NCBI RefSeq assembly: GCF_963675165.1
Contig: NC_087381.1
Location: 2,170,001 to 2,234,000, forward strand
Source: Halichondria panicea
Lineage: Eukaryota > Porifera > Demospongiae > Suberitida > Halichondriidae
DNA: 64,000 nucleotides
Direction: 5' to 3'
Positions 46,382-58,181 of the stretch are shown here, piece by piece. Every line of letters begins with the position of its first letter. The first letter of the stretch is position 1. A program made the position numbers and the translations under genes. The notes below the pieces were generated by a model. The model worked only from the letters and a program-made list of their open reading frames with translations. It was not told the origin of the DNA and did no database searches.

Positions 46382-47408
46382 TATTGCATGTCAATTCTAA
46401 AACATGCAGAATGATTCTGAAGCAAGAAATGATACTCCCACTGCAAAAGAAAATCTCGCACTAGAGGAGACTGTTTCCACAGACAGCAAGGCCCCCATTA
46501 GACTATGGACGATGGTCTACTCTGTTCTGACTGTGTGTTTGCTCTCTCTACTCGCTGGAGTCACGCTTGCCTTCCCATCACCAGTGCTGGTGGAGCTGCT
46601 ACAATTGGACGATCCTCAGTTCAGATTTGACACTCAGCTGCATGGCTGATATCTTTGGGGTAAGATGTTAGGCTCTATATATCCGTTTAGATTTTAGTTG
46701 AGATGTGTGCACATATTTTTCTCTATTTACCTTTTATGGTTACCCTATTAGTATTACTGTCACGATGTTGATGAATACCATTTTTACCATGTAAGTATAG
46801 TCACATTACAATAATTATTGCACAATACAGTAGTGGATCATCTGACTTAGTACAACAACAATGAGGTCTAGTCTAGCTGGCATAATTAAATAATTATTCA
46901 GATCGCAAATTGCATCAGAATGTATTGACCTTAATTGTCACCCTTTGCATAGTAATCACATGCACCTTCTCAATACAACTACTACATACTGTTACAGTAT
47001 TGTTGTAGCCTCACAATTTACACAAACGCTTTATAATTATACAATAACAGGCAGCTGCTCCAGTGGGTGGTCTCTTTGGTGGACTAATTGCCGGGTGGTT
47101 GGCAGACAAGTTAGGTCGTAAAACCACCATCATTCTGACGTCTGTGCCCTATCTGAGTGGTTACTTCATTATCCTCTGTGCTGTGCTCGCTGAAAATGGC
47201 ATAATCTTCAAGGTGGTCTTGATGGTGGGCCGATTTCTGACTGGTGTGGGAATGGGAAGGACGTTTGCAATAATGGGGGTGAGCTATATACATCGACCAT
47301 ATAGCTAAATGGCAGAGAACTATAATTATGTGCATGCATTTCATGATTCTATGAAGCAACCATTTTTATGCCTCGAGGCGTAGCCGCACGAGGGATACGG
47401 TAAAGCTG

Positions 47409-47410
<2 letters not shown>

Positions 47411-47446
<36 letters not shown>

Positions 47447-47460
47447 TGTGTGTGTGTCTG
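47411..47460. repeat. (TG)n microsatellite
   Basis: About 20 TG units, interrupted by two 'tc' steps near the end. Confidence 0.95.
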
Positions 47461-47789
47461 TTCCAGCTGTAACTGCTCAACGGTTGCAATGCGACAAAAG
47501 CTAACAGCTTCTATAGGCTTCTAGCCACGTTCTCTTGGATTTTGATTCGTGGATTAGCAAACTAAAGCTTCTTTCTCGAGTTATGGCTAGTTTGACTCAC
47601 ATTGAAGGCTGTTGCAGTCTCTTCAGAATCTTTCATAGCATCATCTGTCCGCACAAACTTTCTATTCAACATATGAGTTGGCCTTGCACTAAAGCGCTAG
47701 CTTTTTGTTAGCTACAATACTCAGAAAATATCTGTTAAAACAGCTAGCTAGCAGTAGCCATTTGTGAAATTGATCTCTTTGGACACACC

Positions 47790-48210
47790 CTTTAATTATT
47801 CCTGTGGATGTAATGCGCATGCGCGCTCATTCCCCACGTGTGAGAAATAATATCCAAGATCCAGATCCAGATCCTCCTGGCAGAATCATCTTTGTCTTGA
47901 AGGCCTGGTAAGCCACCATATAACAATATAGATAACAATATGCATGTACACAGGTCTTTTCTTCTTAGATATTATATACACTGAACTACACAGATCCTGG
48001 AAGAATCAATTTTCTTCTTTCTTGAGGTCCTGGTAAGCCACATAATACAGCAATAGATGCATGTAAATAAGTCTTTTCTTCTCAGTGACTTTATATAGAT
48101 AAGCTAACTTTAATATTCATTATAGAAACTAATATAACACTCTAATACTTTTCAGCGAAAGCAAAAACATGGCGAGAGGCATTAGCACAGCGCCAGCTTG
48201 AACACTAGTT
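47790..48210. repeat. Dispersed repeat, uninterrupted copy
   Basis: Matches 27505-27880 and then 30886-30965 without the 3-kb insertion. It sits in an intron of the broken sugar-porter gene. Confidence 0.85.
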
Positions 48211-48251
48211 TGTCAAGCATCCTTACAATTATGTATGCTCAAAAGCTTACT

Positions 48252-48564
48252 AAGGCCACTCCAAATGAGACTAGTTTCCAGTCCAACTCGCGCTTCCTGC
48301 TTTAGCTACCGCATTAATAGTCATTATGGCCATTATTTCTCTAATTATCCAATGAAATATTGAAATTACTTGTTCTTTGTTTACTGTTTGTGGGTGTATG
48401 TGTGTATGGTAACATTTTTGTGGGTGATTAGTTAAATTCGTTAATGACGCAACACACATTTATAATGAGATTCATAGTAATGAATAATGATAATACTGCT
48501 CACACCCGCATATAATTTACTAGAGTCTCTGACGGGAAACTATAGTCTCATTTGGAGTGGCCTA
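48252..48564. mobile_element. MITE with ~28-bp terminal inverted repeats
   Basis: The ends 'aggccactccaaatgagact' and complement (48535-48564) flank about 250 bp without coding content. Confidence 0.8.
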
Positions 48565-49833
48565 ACATAATTATTTCCCCTTGTGTATATATATATACAT
48601 GCAGGTATACATTGGTGAAATATCGCCGTCAAAATCACGAGGAGTGTTTGCTGCAATGGCTGAACTCGGACTTGCTTTAGGAATTCTATTAATTCTTGTT
48701 CTGGGGGCTATTTGGAACACACACTATTACCATTTGGCCATCGTCATGGTAGGAATTGTAACATTGTTCGTATTACTGGGCATTTGGATACCCGAGACAC
48801 CAAGATGGCTACGTTTGAAATCGAAGAACGAAAAAGAAGCTACGGCTGTAATGAAGTACTTGCGAGGACCGAGGTACCCAAAACTCAAACAGGAAATCGA
48901 AGAAATAAAATCATCTATGTCTGCCAAAAAACCAAACTTTTGGACTATTCTCAAACAACTGTTTTGTGATAAAAGTACCCTGGTTCCATTTTTGCTGCTT
49001 ATGTACCTTTTCATTTATCAACAAACAGGAGGAAGTGGATCGCTAGCTGCGTATGTTGGACCCATATTCTTTGACATCGGTTTACCTTTTCCGAACCTCA
49101 TTGCAGCATTTGCATTGGGTGGAGTTAGTTTAATTGGAGCTATTATTTCTATATTGTCCATTGAATTTGCCGGAAGGAAACTACTCCTTGCAATCAGTTC
49201 ATTTGATATGCTTGTGGGCTCGTTAATACTGAGTGTACAGTTTTATCTTACCCAACCATCTCTCTGTAACAACTCCACCATTCTTGAATTATCACCTGAT
49301 GCAGCTATTGACTGTAATGCGATCGTATACCCCAATGGCTATTGCTGGAGTTATACTATTCATATTTAGTTTTGCTACGGGAGTTGCACCTGTTCCTTGG
49401 GTGCTTATACGTCTGAGTATCTTCCGCTTAATGTCAGAGGCATAGCAGGTGGATTTGTGACGGCTATACCTTGGGCCTTTGCCGCTGTTACCATGGGAAC
49501 CTTTCTAAATCTATCCGAGGCCGTAGGAACATGGGTAGTTTGGCTTATGCTGTCTGTTTACCACCTGTTGTCGTTTTTAATCATTCTGCTGTTTTTCCTG
49601 GAGACGAAAGGAAAGAAATTAGAAGATGTACAAGAAATGTTCTCTAACAAACTGAAATGTTCAACTTGTCATGAAGAACAGAACAGTGAGTAGAATTATA
49701 AGTAGAATCATATTTATTCAATAATTTATTCACTTTTTAACAGTTTTTCTAAGCTGTATATAAATTATAAGATTGTTATTTAATCAATAATCACTTTTTA
49801 TATAGTTTTTCTATGCTGTATAATTATATTGAT

Positions 49834-50574
49834 TCAAACCCATGTACTTTTGTTGATCGTTTCTTTGTCATTAGCTTCAGAACTCTTCGATTGTTCAACT
49901 AAATACGTGTTCTCTTGTCTGAGAATTTCGTTTTCCTGTGTCAATAATTGGTTTTCAAGAGATAGATCATCATTGCATCTTCGAGCTTGACCCAGTTCCT
50001 CTTGTAGCTCTTCACATTTGCATTCAAGCTTGGCGATGGATTCTTTAGTTTCGTTTTCGTAATTTTTAGTAGGCGGTTCTTCCATTTCATTGTTAAGGGT
50101 GAAAAGTTCGTGCTGTCCATTTTCTTCCAACTCCATAGAGGTTTTTCATCACTTGCATTCGGTAGCATTTCAAGTAGGTCCTTATGCCCAAGATGAATGT
50201 CAGCATTCCATGAAACAGAGTTCTTGAGGGCTCTCCAAAATCGACAGTACCAGTCCTTTCCTTTGGTAGATAGAATCTCAAAAAGATAGGGTACTTGACG
50301 ATGTTTTCCTTGTAGTTGAAGTATTTCGCTCCGTTCATCAAAAGTTAATAGTTCCTCGGCTAATAGATAGGTACAGATATTCACAACGTTCATATAATCG
50401 ACTAGTGCAGGCATTAGTTTGCAAACAACTCTTGTCAGGTACAAGCTGTTTCCATACCAACCCCTGTACAAAAAACACAAGTATATAATTATCATGACTG
50501 CATACAAAATTTAGCTGACAGCTAGCTTACCTGTTATTGGTCGATCTTTGGAGAGTAAGACGCACAACCTCCAT
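49834..50574 (-). CDS. CARD plus coiled-coil protein (apparent frameshift)
   Basis: Exon 1 is 50531-50574 (start MEVVRLTLQRSTNN); exon 2 runs from 50463 to the stop at 49834. Residues about 25-110 look like a CARD: MPALVDYMNVVNICTYLLAE, LLTFDERSEI and FEILSTKGKDWYCRFWRALK. The second half, LECKCEELQEELGQARRCND with LENQLLTQENEILRQE, is a coiled coil. The two halves lie in different frames; the switch is at about 50135-50155, near a run of five A on the coding strand. Domain order is that of CARD9/CARD11-type adaptors (family knowledge), so the join is sensible. It is either a recent pseudogene or a sequence error. A cytosolic scaffold role is inferred. Confidence 0.6.
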
Positions 50575-51123
50575 ACACTGTCACTAAAGAGCATTATAAT
50601 TGTCAAATTAATATTATTATGACAAAAATGTTAAAGATCTCACTTTTATAGCTGAGCTCAGACTAAGATTGCGCAACTATGAAAGCATAATCATCTGATC
50701 ATAACACCCATTGTTATGCTTGTGCGGGTGCCTTTTTGTCTGTATTTGGTGCACAAAATGCCCCTTTAGTATTGCTCAATGGTATTATAATTAGGGATCT
50801 ACCCACAACAACGGTCAACACAGTGTCACAGACTGTCACCAATGTAGGAAATTCAACATAGTGAAGTCCATATATGGTACAATGAATACATACAAACATG
50901 AATACAATAGGGCAGATCTATTTCACAACAATTCTGATGTGGTGTGGAGGGGATTGCAGACATAAGACTAGTATAGTAGTTGTAAACAAACAAAAACACG
51001 CGACAGATAATGAGATGTCTATGGTACACACTTAACTAAACGTTTATTATGAACTCTTGATACAGTGTATTATACTGATAATAATTATAATGGTATTTAA
51101 TGTGCTATTTAATTGATTGACTA
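50575..51123. other. Gene-free stretch
   Basis: Upstream region of the CARD gene. Nothing else is recognisable. Confidence 0.4.
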
Positions 51124-51460
51124 GACTTCTATTTACTTCTTGGTATACTGACTCGGCTTTAGCTTTCACTTCACTTGAAGGGATAGGAAGTCACAACCAT
51201 TGCTTAGTTGTGGGTGTCAACTTCCTTACTTCCTTATACTGGATGTACAATACTAGTGATTCTTTCCAAATTCGCTTTGTTTACACTAAGGTAGGTGTGC
51301 TTAATTGAACAGCTGGCCTCTTTGAGTATCACAATTTCACAAACCCTTATAGGGATTCCAGAGAATCATTCAAGCATTCCTTCATGCAGCTGTTAAGAAG
51401 CCAATGAAAGTCACTGAATCAGTTTGTAGGCCATTAAAGTGTCACCTGTTCAACAATTGA
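51124..51460 (+). CDS. Possible two-exon orphan fragment
   Basis: Two open segments fit together: 51124-51290 (LLFTSWYTDSALAFTSLEGI ... FVYTK) and 51353-51460 (GFQRIIQAFLHAAVKKPMKV ... stop). They are separated by a 62-bp GT-AG interval in phase 0. No ATG start is evident; an 'ag' just before 51124 may be a splice acceptor. I recognise no domain. This may be chance. Confidence 0.2.
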
Positions 51461-51567
51461 ATGCCATGTACATGTAGTGTAACATAATAATGAATCCAAA
51501 CTGAATGAATGAAATGATGGTCGATTCACAATAAGAGAACTGAAGTGATAATGTGAGAATTAAATAG

Positions 51568-53455
51568 CTATACAGACTTACACTGTTTTTTAGAGCAAGT
51601 CTGACACTGAAATCTAGCTGCAAACATTTCTTGCACTTCTTCAAGTTTCTTCCCTTTGGTCTCGATGAAAAACAGCACAATTACGAGAAAGGACAAGGCG
51701 TGATAACTTGCTATCATCAACCAGAGTCTCCATGCTCCAATGGCTTCGGAGAGATTTAAAAATGTCCCTGAGGCAATCGCAGATATTCCCCATGATATAG
51801 CCGATGCAATACCACCAGCCATAGCTCTCACATTAAAAGAAAGATATTCTGAAACCAGTACCCATGACACGGGTCCTACTCCAGCCGAAAACGCGAATGC
51901 AAAGAGAACGACTCCAGCAATAGCCAATGGATAAAGGTGTGGATTGCAATCAACCACTAAATCTGCAGTCTCTATAATAGTTGAGTTATTACAATAAGAC
52001 GGTTGCGTCAAGTAAAACTGCACACTCATTATTAAAGATGCCAAAAACATTCCACTAGAGCTTAAAGCAAGAAGTAACTTTCTACCAACAAAATCAATCA
52101 CTATGACACCAATAATAGTAGCTACAAAGCTGACACCACCAAGTGAAAATGCAGCCGCAAGGTTTGAAGATGGAACACCAATTTCGAAAAATATTGGCCC
52201 AACATAATTTGCCAATGCGACCTTTCCACATGCCTGCTGATACACGAAGATGTAAAAAACAAGTAAGAATGGAACTACAGTGTTCCTTTCAAAAAGTAGC
52301 AGTCTTATAACCTCAAAAAACTTCAGATTTTTTGAAATCTTCGTATTAATCTGTTCAATTTCTTGTTGGAGTTTTCGGTATTTGGGTCCGCGTAAGCACT
52401 TCAGTACAGCAACAGTTTGTTTCTGGTCTTTAGAGTTCAGGAGTAACCATCTTGGTGTCTCGGGTATCCAAATAGCCAGTACTACAAAGGCAGCTAGAAT
52501 TCCTACTACCACAAGAGCCAAATAATAATAGTGAAAGTTAGAAATAGCCCCTAGCGCCAGAATTAACAGCACTCCAAGTGCAAGAGTGACTTCAGTCATT
52601 GCAATGAACATTCCTCGAGACCTAGCAGGAGATATTTCACCAATGTAAGCCTGTAGGTGCCAAAAAGATGAGTTAATTACAGTATATAGCGGGTAATTTT
52701 CGTGGGGTAAAAATTCGTGGGCAAGCTGACCTCGCCAAACATTTTACCCACGAAAACCTATAGGTGTGTTCAAATTCAACGATTTTTTATCCCACAAAAA
52801 TGACCCACTATACGTTATAAGAAAACAAGTACGTGGCGCACTTTATTTCACGTACCCCTAATATTGCGAAGGTCCCTCCCATTCCCACACCAGTCAGAAA
52901 TCGGCCCACTATCAAGACCACCTTGAAGACTGTGCCATTTTCAGCGAGCACAGCACAGAGGATAATGAAGTAGCCACTCAGATAGGGCACAGACGTTAGA
53001 ATGATGGTGGTTTTACGACCTAACTTGTCTGCCAACCACCCGGCAATTAGTCCACCAAAGAGACCACCCACTGGAGCAGCTGCCTATACAAGTAAGTCTG
53101 TATAGATGTTGAGAATCACTGATCCATGCTGACTTATAAACTTATGCTTCCTCACCCCAAAGATATCAGCCAGCTGAGTGTCAAATCTGAACTGAGGATC
53201 GTCCAGTTGTAGCAGTTCCACCAACACTGGCGATGGGAAGGCAAGAGTGACTCCAGCGAGCAGAGAGAGCAAACACACAGTCAGAACAGAGTAGACCATT
53301 GTCCATAGTCTAATGGGGACCTTGCTGTCTGTGGAGACAGTCTCGATGACTGTGCTAAGCCTCTCACCATCTGATTGATGCTGTAAATTAATTGTTTTAG
53401 AGATTAGCCTATTATCATCAATCATTGAAATTGGACTAGACTTATAATTAGCCAT
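51568..53455 (-). CDS. Sugar porter (GLUT/SLC2A-type), minus-strand copy 1 (intact)
   Basis: Exons 53156-53455, 52856-53083 and 51568-52650 join in phase 0 into 536 residues. This is a major facilitator superfamily sugar porter, predicted to have 12 spans and move hexoses or related sugars across a membrane. Signatures: LADKLGRKTT after TM2, VGRFLTGVGMGG in TM4, YIGEISPARSRG, IPETPRWLL after TM6, QQACGK in TM7, DFVGRKLLLA between TM8 and TM9, and IETKGKKLEEV at the end. The order of motifs resembles SLC2A6/SLC2A8 and insect trehalose transporters, but substrate cannot be read. The tail ends with CQTCSKKQ. Exons 1-2 are almost identical to those of the neighbouring paralogues. A MITE occupies intron 2. 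Confidence 0.9.
52683..52813. mobile_element. Small MITE in sugar-porter intron
   Basis: The inverted ends are 'tatagcgggtaattttcgtg' and 'aaaaatgacccactata'. About 130 bp, between exons 2 and 3 of the gene at 51568-53455. Confidence 0.75.
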
Positions 53456-53972
53456 AGCTAGCTATATAATTATAGTCTACTGTAACTTGACTGACTGCAT
53501 GTGATGACTATAGTACTTATAGTTCACAGGTACTAGGTAATGTGTCCATCTTTATCTACCCTATAGGCTTAACTGTGGTGACACTATCATGAAACAGATG
53601 AAATAGATCTACTTAGGAATGTATTTGTATGTTCCTGCTTAATTGAGTTCACCACATGCACTGCAGTGCTTAAAAAACATGGCATAGATGTGCACAATCA
53701 TTTCAAATTACTGAACTGTCAATTCAAAATGTCATCACCCAGATACGACCTAACTAGCTATTAGCATAAGTCTCAAAGGACTGTATATCAATACATGCAG
53801 TGATCGAATAACAACTGAAATAAGAATCTGAATGATATTACAGATTAATTAAGTCTATGTATGCAGTTGTTGCTAAGCATGTATTTAAGATTCTACACAT
53901 AAATATAGATCTAGCTACAGGGCGTGCATGAGCTAATAACTCGATTAACACGTACATGCAGTATCATCCACG
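53456..53972. other. Intergenic, no gene seen
   Basis: Spacer between the two minus-strand sugar-porter genes. It probably holds the promoter of the gene ending at 51568; no motif could be defended. Confidence 0.4.
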
Positions 53973-55688
53973 TCAATGTTTTTTAGAGCAAGTCTGACAC
54001 TGAAATCTAGCTGCAAACATTTCTTGCACTTCTTCAAGTTTCTTCCCTTTGGTCTCGATGAAAAACAGCACAATTATGAGAAAGGACAAGGCGTGATAAC
54101 TTGCTAGCAATAACCAGATTCCCCATGCTCCAATGGCTTCCGAGAGATTTAGAAATGTCCCAGACGAAATTGCAGCCATACCCCAAGAAATAGCTGACAT
54201 AATGCCTGCAGCCATACTTCGTACATTAAACGGAATATATTCCGAAACTATAACCCACGGCACAGGTCCTACTCCAATTGAAAATGACAATGAAAAAAGA
54301 ATGACTCCAGCAATAGCCAATGGATAAAGATGCGGATTGCAATCAACTACTAAATCAGCAGTCTCCAGAACAGTTGAGTTATTACAATAAGACGGTTGCG
54401 TCAAGTAAAACTGCACACTCATCATTGAAGATGCCAAAAACATTCCACTAGAGCTTAAAGCAAGAAGCAACTTTCTACCAACAAAATCAATCGCTATCAC
54501 ACCAATAATAGTAACCAGCAAACTCACACCACCAAGTGAAAATGCAGCTGTGAGATTGGGAGATGGAACGCCAATATCGGAAAATATTGGACCAATGAAA
54601 TTTGTCAGCGGTCCCTTTCCACATGCTTGTTGATATATTAAAATGTACAACACAAGCAGGAAGGGAATGAGCATATTTCGATTGCAAAGCAGTTGTCTGA
54701 TAGTATTGAAGAATGTGGGACTTTTCTTCGTAAAACTTGATTTAATTTCATTAACTTCCTGTTGTACTTTTCGATACTTTGGTCCTCGCAAGTACTTCAA
54801 AACAGCCGTAGCTTCTTTTTCGTTCTTCGATTTCAAAAGTAGCCATCTTGGTGTCTCGGGTATCCAAATGCCCAGTATAACAAACAATGTTACAATTCCT
54901 ACGATCACAAGGGCCAAATGGTAATAGTGTGTGTTTGGAATAGCTCCCAGCGCCAAAATTAATAGAATTCCAAGAGAAATGGTCACTTCAGTCATACTAG
55001 CAAACACTCCTCTGGATCTTGACGGAGAAATTTCACCGATGTAAACCTACAATCATGTATTGAACACAAAAAGTTCGCGTATGGTATTTAGCAGACTATA
55101 GTGCTATCTTTTATTTTACCCCCATTATTGCGAAGGTCCATCCCATTCCCACACCAGTCAGAAATCGGCCCACCATCAAGACCACCTTGAAAATTATGCC
55201 ATTCTCAGCGAGCACAGCACAGAGGATAATGAAGTAACCACTGAGATAAGGCACTGACGTCAGAATGATGGTGGTTTTACGACCTAACTTGTCTGCAAAC
55301 CACCCGGCAATTAATCCACCAAAGAGACCACCCACTGGAGCAGCTGCCTATATAAATTAAGGGAGTCGCACGTTCATGCAATTGTACATCACTTGCTAAG
55401 GAGCTGTAACAAAAGTTACAGGCATGGATGAAACTTATGCTTCCTCACCCCAAAGATATCAGCCAGCTGAGTGTCAAATCTGAACTGAGGATCGTCCAAT
55501 TGTAGCAGCTCCACCAGCACTGGCGATGGGAAGGCAAGCGTGACTCCAGCGAGCAGAGAGAGCAGACACACAGTCAAAACAGAGTAGACCATCGTCCATA
55601 GTCTAATGGGGACCTTGCTGTCTGTACTGGAGACAGTCTCCTCCAGTGTAAATTCCTCTTTTAGTAGTTCGTCCATGCCCTGCATCAT
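53973..55688 (-). CDS. Sugar porter (GLUT/SLC2A-type), minus-strand copy 2 (intact)
   Basis: Exons 55449-55688, 55120-55347 and 53973-55046 join in phase 0 into 513 residues. I chose the Met at 55688 (MMQGMDELLKEEF) because the leader is then close in length to the plus-strand paralogue's; an in-frame Met at 55769 would add 27 residues. All sugar-porter signatures are present: FADKLGRKTT, VGRFLTGVGMG, YIGEISPSRSRG, IPETPRWLLL, QQACGKG, DFVGRKLLLA and IETKGKKLEEV. The C terminus CQTCSKKH again has the CxxC pair. It is predicted to be a 12-span plasma-membrane or endomembrane carrier for sugars; substrate unknown. Confidence 0.9.
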
Positions 55689-55869
55689 TATGATTACATT
55701 TGTATGAAAGGCTCTCAATAACGCATGTGCAGACCACTTTGGAACTGCAGCTATATTGACAAGAATCATATATAGAGCACTCTATGTAGATCAACTCCCC
55801 TTTCTGCATGGATCCGCCTCCTGATCGAGATCTACACCCATGCAAATCATTCATTGTAAGAATGATATA

Positions 55870-56408
55870 CAGTGCAACCTCCCATAACGGACCCTCCCAC
55901 TAGACAATAGCTGTTTTAATAAGTACCTTATTAAGGTGACATAATTATTTTCATAGTAGATTTGTTTGCAATTTCACATTTTGCTGGTGCTAAATTCTGC
56001 TCAAGTTGAAATAATTATTAATGTTTTCATAGCATTTCTACTTGCAAGTTTCTCGAAATAGCAGAAATCAATACCTGCGAATTTTTTCACCTTACACAAA
56101 AGCAACCTACAAGCGGACCTTCTTGATTTCCGGACACAACAGCTGTGCACAAGCTTCGAGTGCTCTCCAAAACTGCCTCTTTATAACGAGGAAATCACAC
56201 CCACATTTTATGTCCAATATGGTAGAGATCGTTTATTATGTTATTGCTAATCATACTTGCGATACTTGCAGAAAAATAATTATTGCTTTTTTATACATGT
56301 TTACAGACATACTATACATGAACATGCTATCCATAAATGTTAGATAAATAGGAATGTCAATGACAAAAGCTCTGCTCCAAAACTGTCCTTTATTCTGAGG
56401 TTCCACTG
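55870..56408. mobile_element. pogo-like MITE
   Basis: The ends are 'cagtgcaacctcccataac' and 'ttctgaggttccactg', flanked by TA on both sides. 539 bp without a convincing gene; the 101-codon frame inside has no domain. The right end matches those at 46381 and 62889. Confidence 0.75.
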
Positions 56409-56951
56409 TATATAGATACAGGAAGGCTAAAGCAAGCTGCTCTCCAACAATATGACTAAGCCTCTATGGGTTAATGGGCATAGTTGAAATACAAGAAGAG
56501 CTTGTAATTGCAGCAAAGGGCGCCTGAACATCTGTAGGGACGATGTGTTGCTGCTTTAATTGACGGCTACAAAATCCAGCATATAGTATGTACAAAAAAT
56601 GCATGTATCATGCACTGAATTACATGGTATGACCCGTATGAGTCAACTATATTCTGTATGAGTCAACTATATTTTGTCACGGTCACATGGTATAAGTCTT
56701 TGTATCTGGAACCAGGCGTCATAAAGAACCCGCCAGTGAAGCAACCTTCAGAGCATGTTATTATTGAGATTGTAGCCTCGTTCCCGGCCCGACTCTTTTT
56801 GTTTTTTAGGTTTGGAACCGAGGCTAGCCTGAAGCCAGAATAGGCTTTCTCATTTACCTCGTCGTATGGTCAATGACTCATAGAAAATATAAAACGGAGA
56901 ACGTTAGTGTGAAGCTGCTTGAGGTAAAGTATTAAACGTTTGTTTTGCCAG
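56409..56951. other. Repeat and death-domain exon debris
   Basis: At about 56712-56762 a fragment encoding HKEPASEATFRA matches the death-domain exon end near 15290-15310 and then stops. At 56772-56826 a variant of the dispersed motif forms a hairpin ('gtagcctcgttcccggcc' with 'ggaaccgaggcta'). Confidence 0.5.
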
Positions 56952-57874
56952 GCAAGACATTCCTTCTCATTTTTTACGTCACCTGAAAATCCTTGATATA
57001 TCTTACAACAAACTTGATGGTGACGCTGTGGACCACATTGCCAAGACCATCCCTCACATGCCTCAACTGGAAAAGCTTGATCTGAGCTACAATCCTAAAA
57101 TCCGAAGTGGAGGTGCTACATCTCTTGTATCAGCCCTCTGTGACCATAAAGCTCTGAAGAAGTTGGTTTTGTCTTGGACTGGTATTGCCGAGAAAGACTG
57201 TGAACAATTAGCTCAACTTTTGTGTTTTAGTCAGTGTCTCGAATCGTTGAATGTCAATGACAATTCTCTCTCCTCCGACAGTGTCCATATTCTATTCAAA
57301 GGACTACAGCAAAAAACAGCTCTCTGAAACAACTGGACATATCATTGAGTAGCATTTCGCTAGAGGCCACAATAACTCTTTGTACTTACCTTGGGGACAA
57401 TGACAAGTGTAAACTGCATACACTAGAGCTGTGTGGCTGTGGCATTTCTCCAGAATTAGCTATTGAGTTAACATACGCACTCAGTCGAAACTGTTCATTG
57501 AAGAAACTGGATTTCTCTCACAATCCACTTGGAGACAGTGGATTGATTGCTCTCGGTAGAGCACTAGAAACAAACGAAATAATCACAGAACTCTTGTTAG
57601 TCAATTGCTTCATTACTACCATTGGAGGAGCAGCACTGGCCTCATCTCTGACGGCTAACTCAACAATAGAGGATCAGTGAACATTAGCGGCAACTTATTA
57701 GGCGGAGAAGTCATTCAAAAGTTTGCAGAGCTAACAGAACATAACAAGACACTCAAGAGACTAGATTACACAGATGACTCATTAACTCAATTCAATATCG
57801 ATACTCTCCTCAAAAGTTTAACAAAAAAACCAACTACTGGAAACGCTGACACTGCCAGAGAAATTCAAAGTTGA
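56952..57874 (+). pseudogene. NLR-type leucine-rich-repeat relic, copy 1
   Basis: An exon opening after 'gccag' encodes ribonuclease-inhibitor-type LRRs: RHLKILDISYNKLDGDAV, LEKLDLSYNPKIRSGGAT, KKLVLSWTGIAEKDCEQLA, LHTLELCGCGISPELAIEL, KKLDFSHNPLGDSGLIALG and ITELLLVNCFITTIGGAAL. Two lesions break it. One A is lost in the A-run near 57313 (QQKTAL stop instead of QQKNSSLKQLDIS). Two bases 'ag' are gained near 57675, where copy 2 keeps the direct reading EDLNISGN. No NACHT or other upstream exon is in the window, so the NLR link is inferred from the LRR subtype and the nearby death-domain scrap. Confidence 0.7.
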
Positions 57875-58181
57875 GGACACTGACAAAGAGAGTGGTGTGA
57901 TTGTAGTTACCTAGGTTACTAACATAACAATTATATAGGTATACAATAAACAAAACCTTAAGAGCTTTGGAAAGTTGTCTTTATAACTCTGAATCGCAAC
58001 ATTGATATCTAGTACATTATCGCATTTTTATAATTGTGTGTGTATAGGCTGAATGTCTAAAACATAATATAAAATGGCCAAAAATAAAGTGGCATTAGCT
58101 ATCTATAATTTACAAGTCAATAATAATTATGGAACAATTATTAACTACATCACTAGCTGATCTCATGAGGCATGCAGTTTT
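57875..58181. other. Convergent intergenic spacer, duplicated at the right edge
   Basis: Lies between the 3' ends of the LRR relic and the transporter. It recurs at about 63711-63933 ('ataactctgaatcgcaacat'). Confidence 0.6.

Larger units (their letters stand above)
46404..49693 (+). pseudogene. Sugar porter (GLUT/SLC2A-type), plus-strand copy, broken
   Basis: Three exons: 46404-46659, 47051-47278 and 48605-49693, with phase-0 introns in the same places as the two minus-strand paralogues. Motifs are typical: ADKLGRKTT, VGRFLTGVGMG, YIGEISPSKSRG, IPETPRW, QQTGG, EFAGRKLLLA and LETKGKK. Lesions: four extra bases ('catg') near 46640 end exon 1 in TGA; one extra base near 49336 and one missing near 49411 shift the frame over about 25 codons around AIAGVILFIFSF. 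The last two nearly cancel. Exon 2 and the splice sites are clean, so decay is recent. The second intron holds a TG microsatellite, a dispersed repeat and a MITE. Confidence 0.8.
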
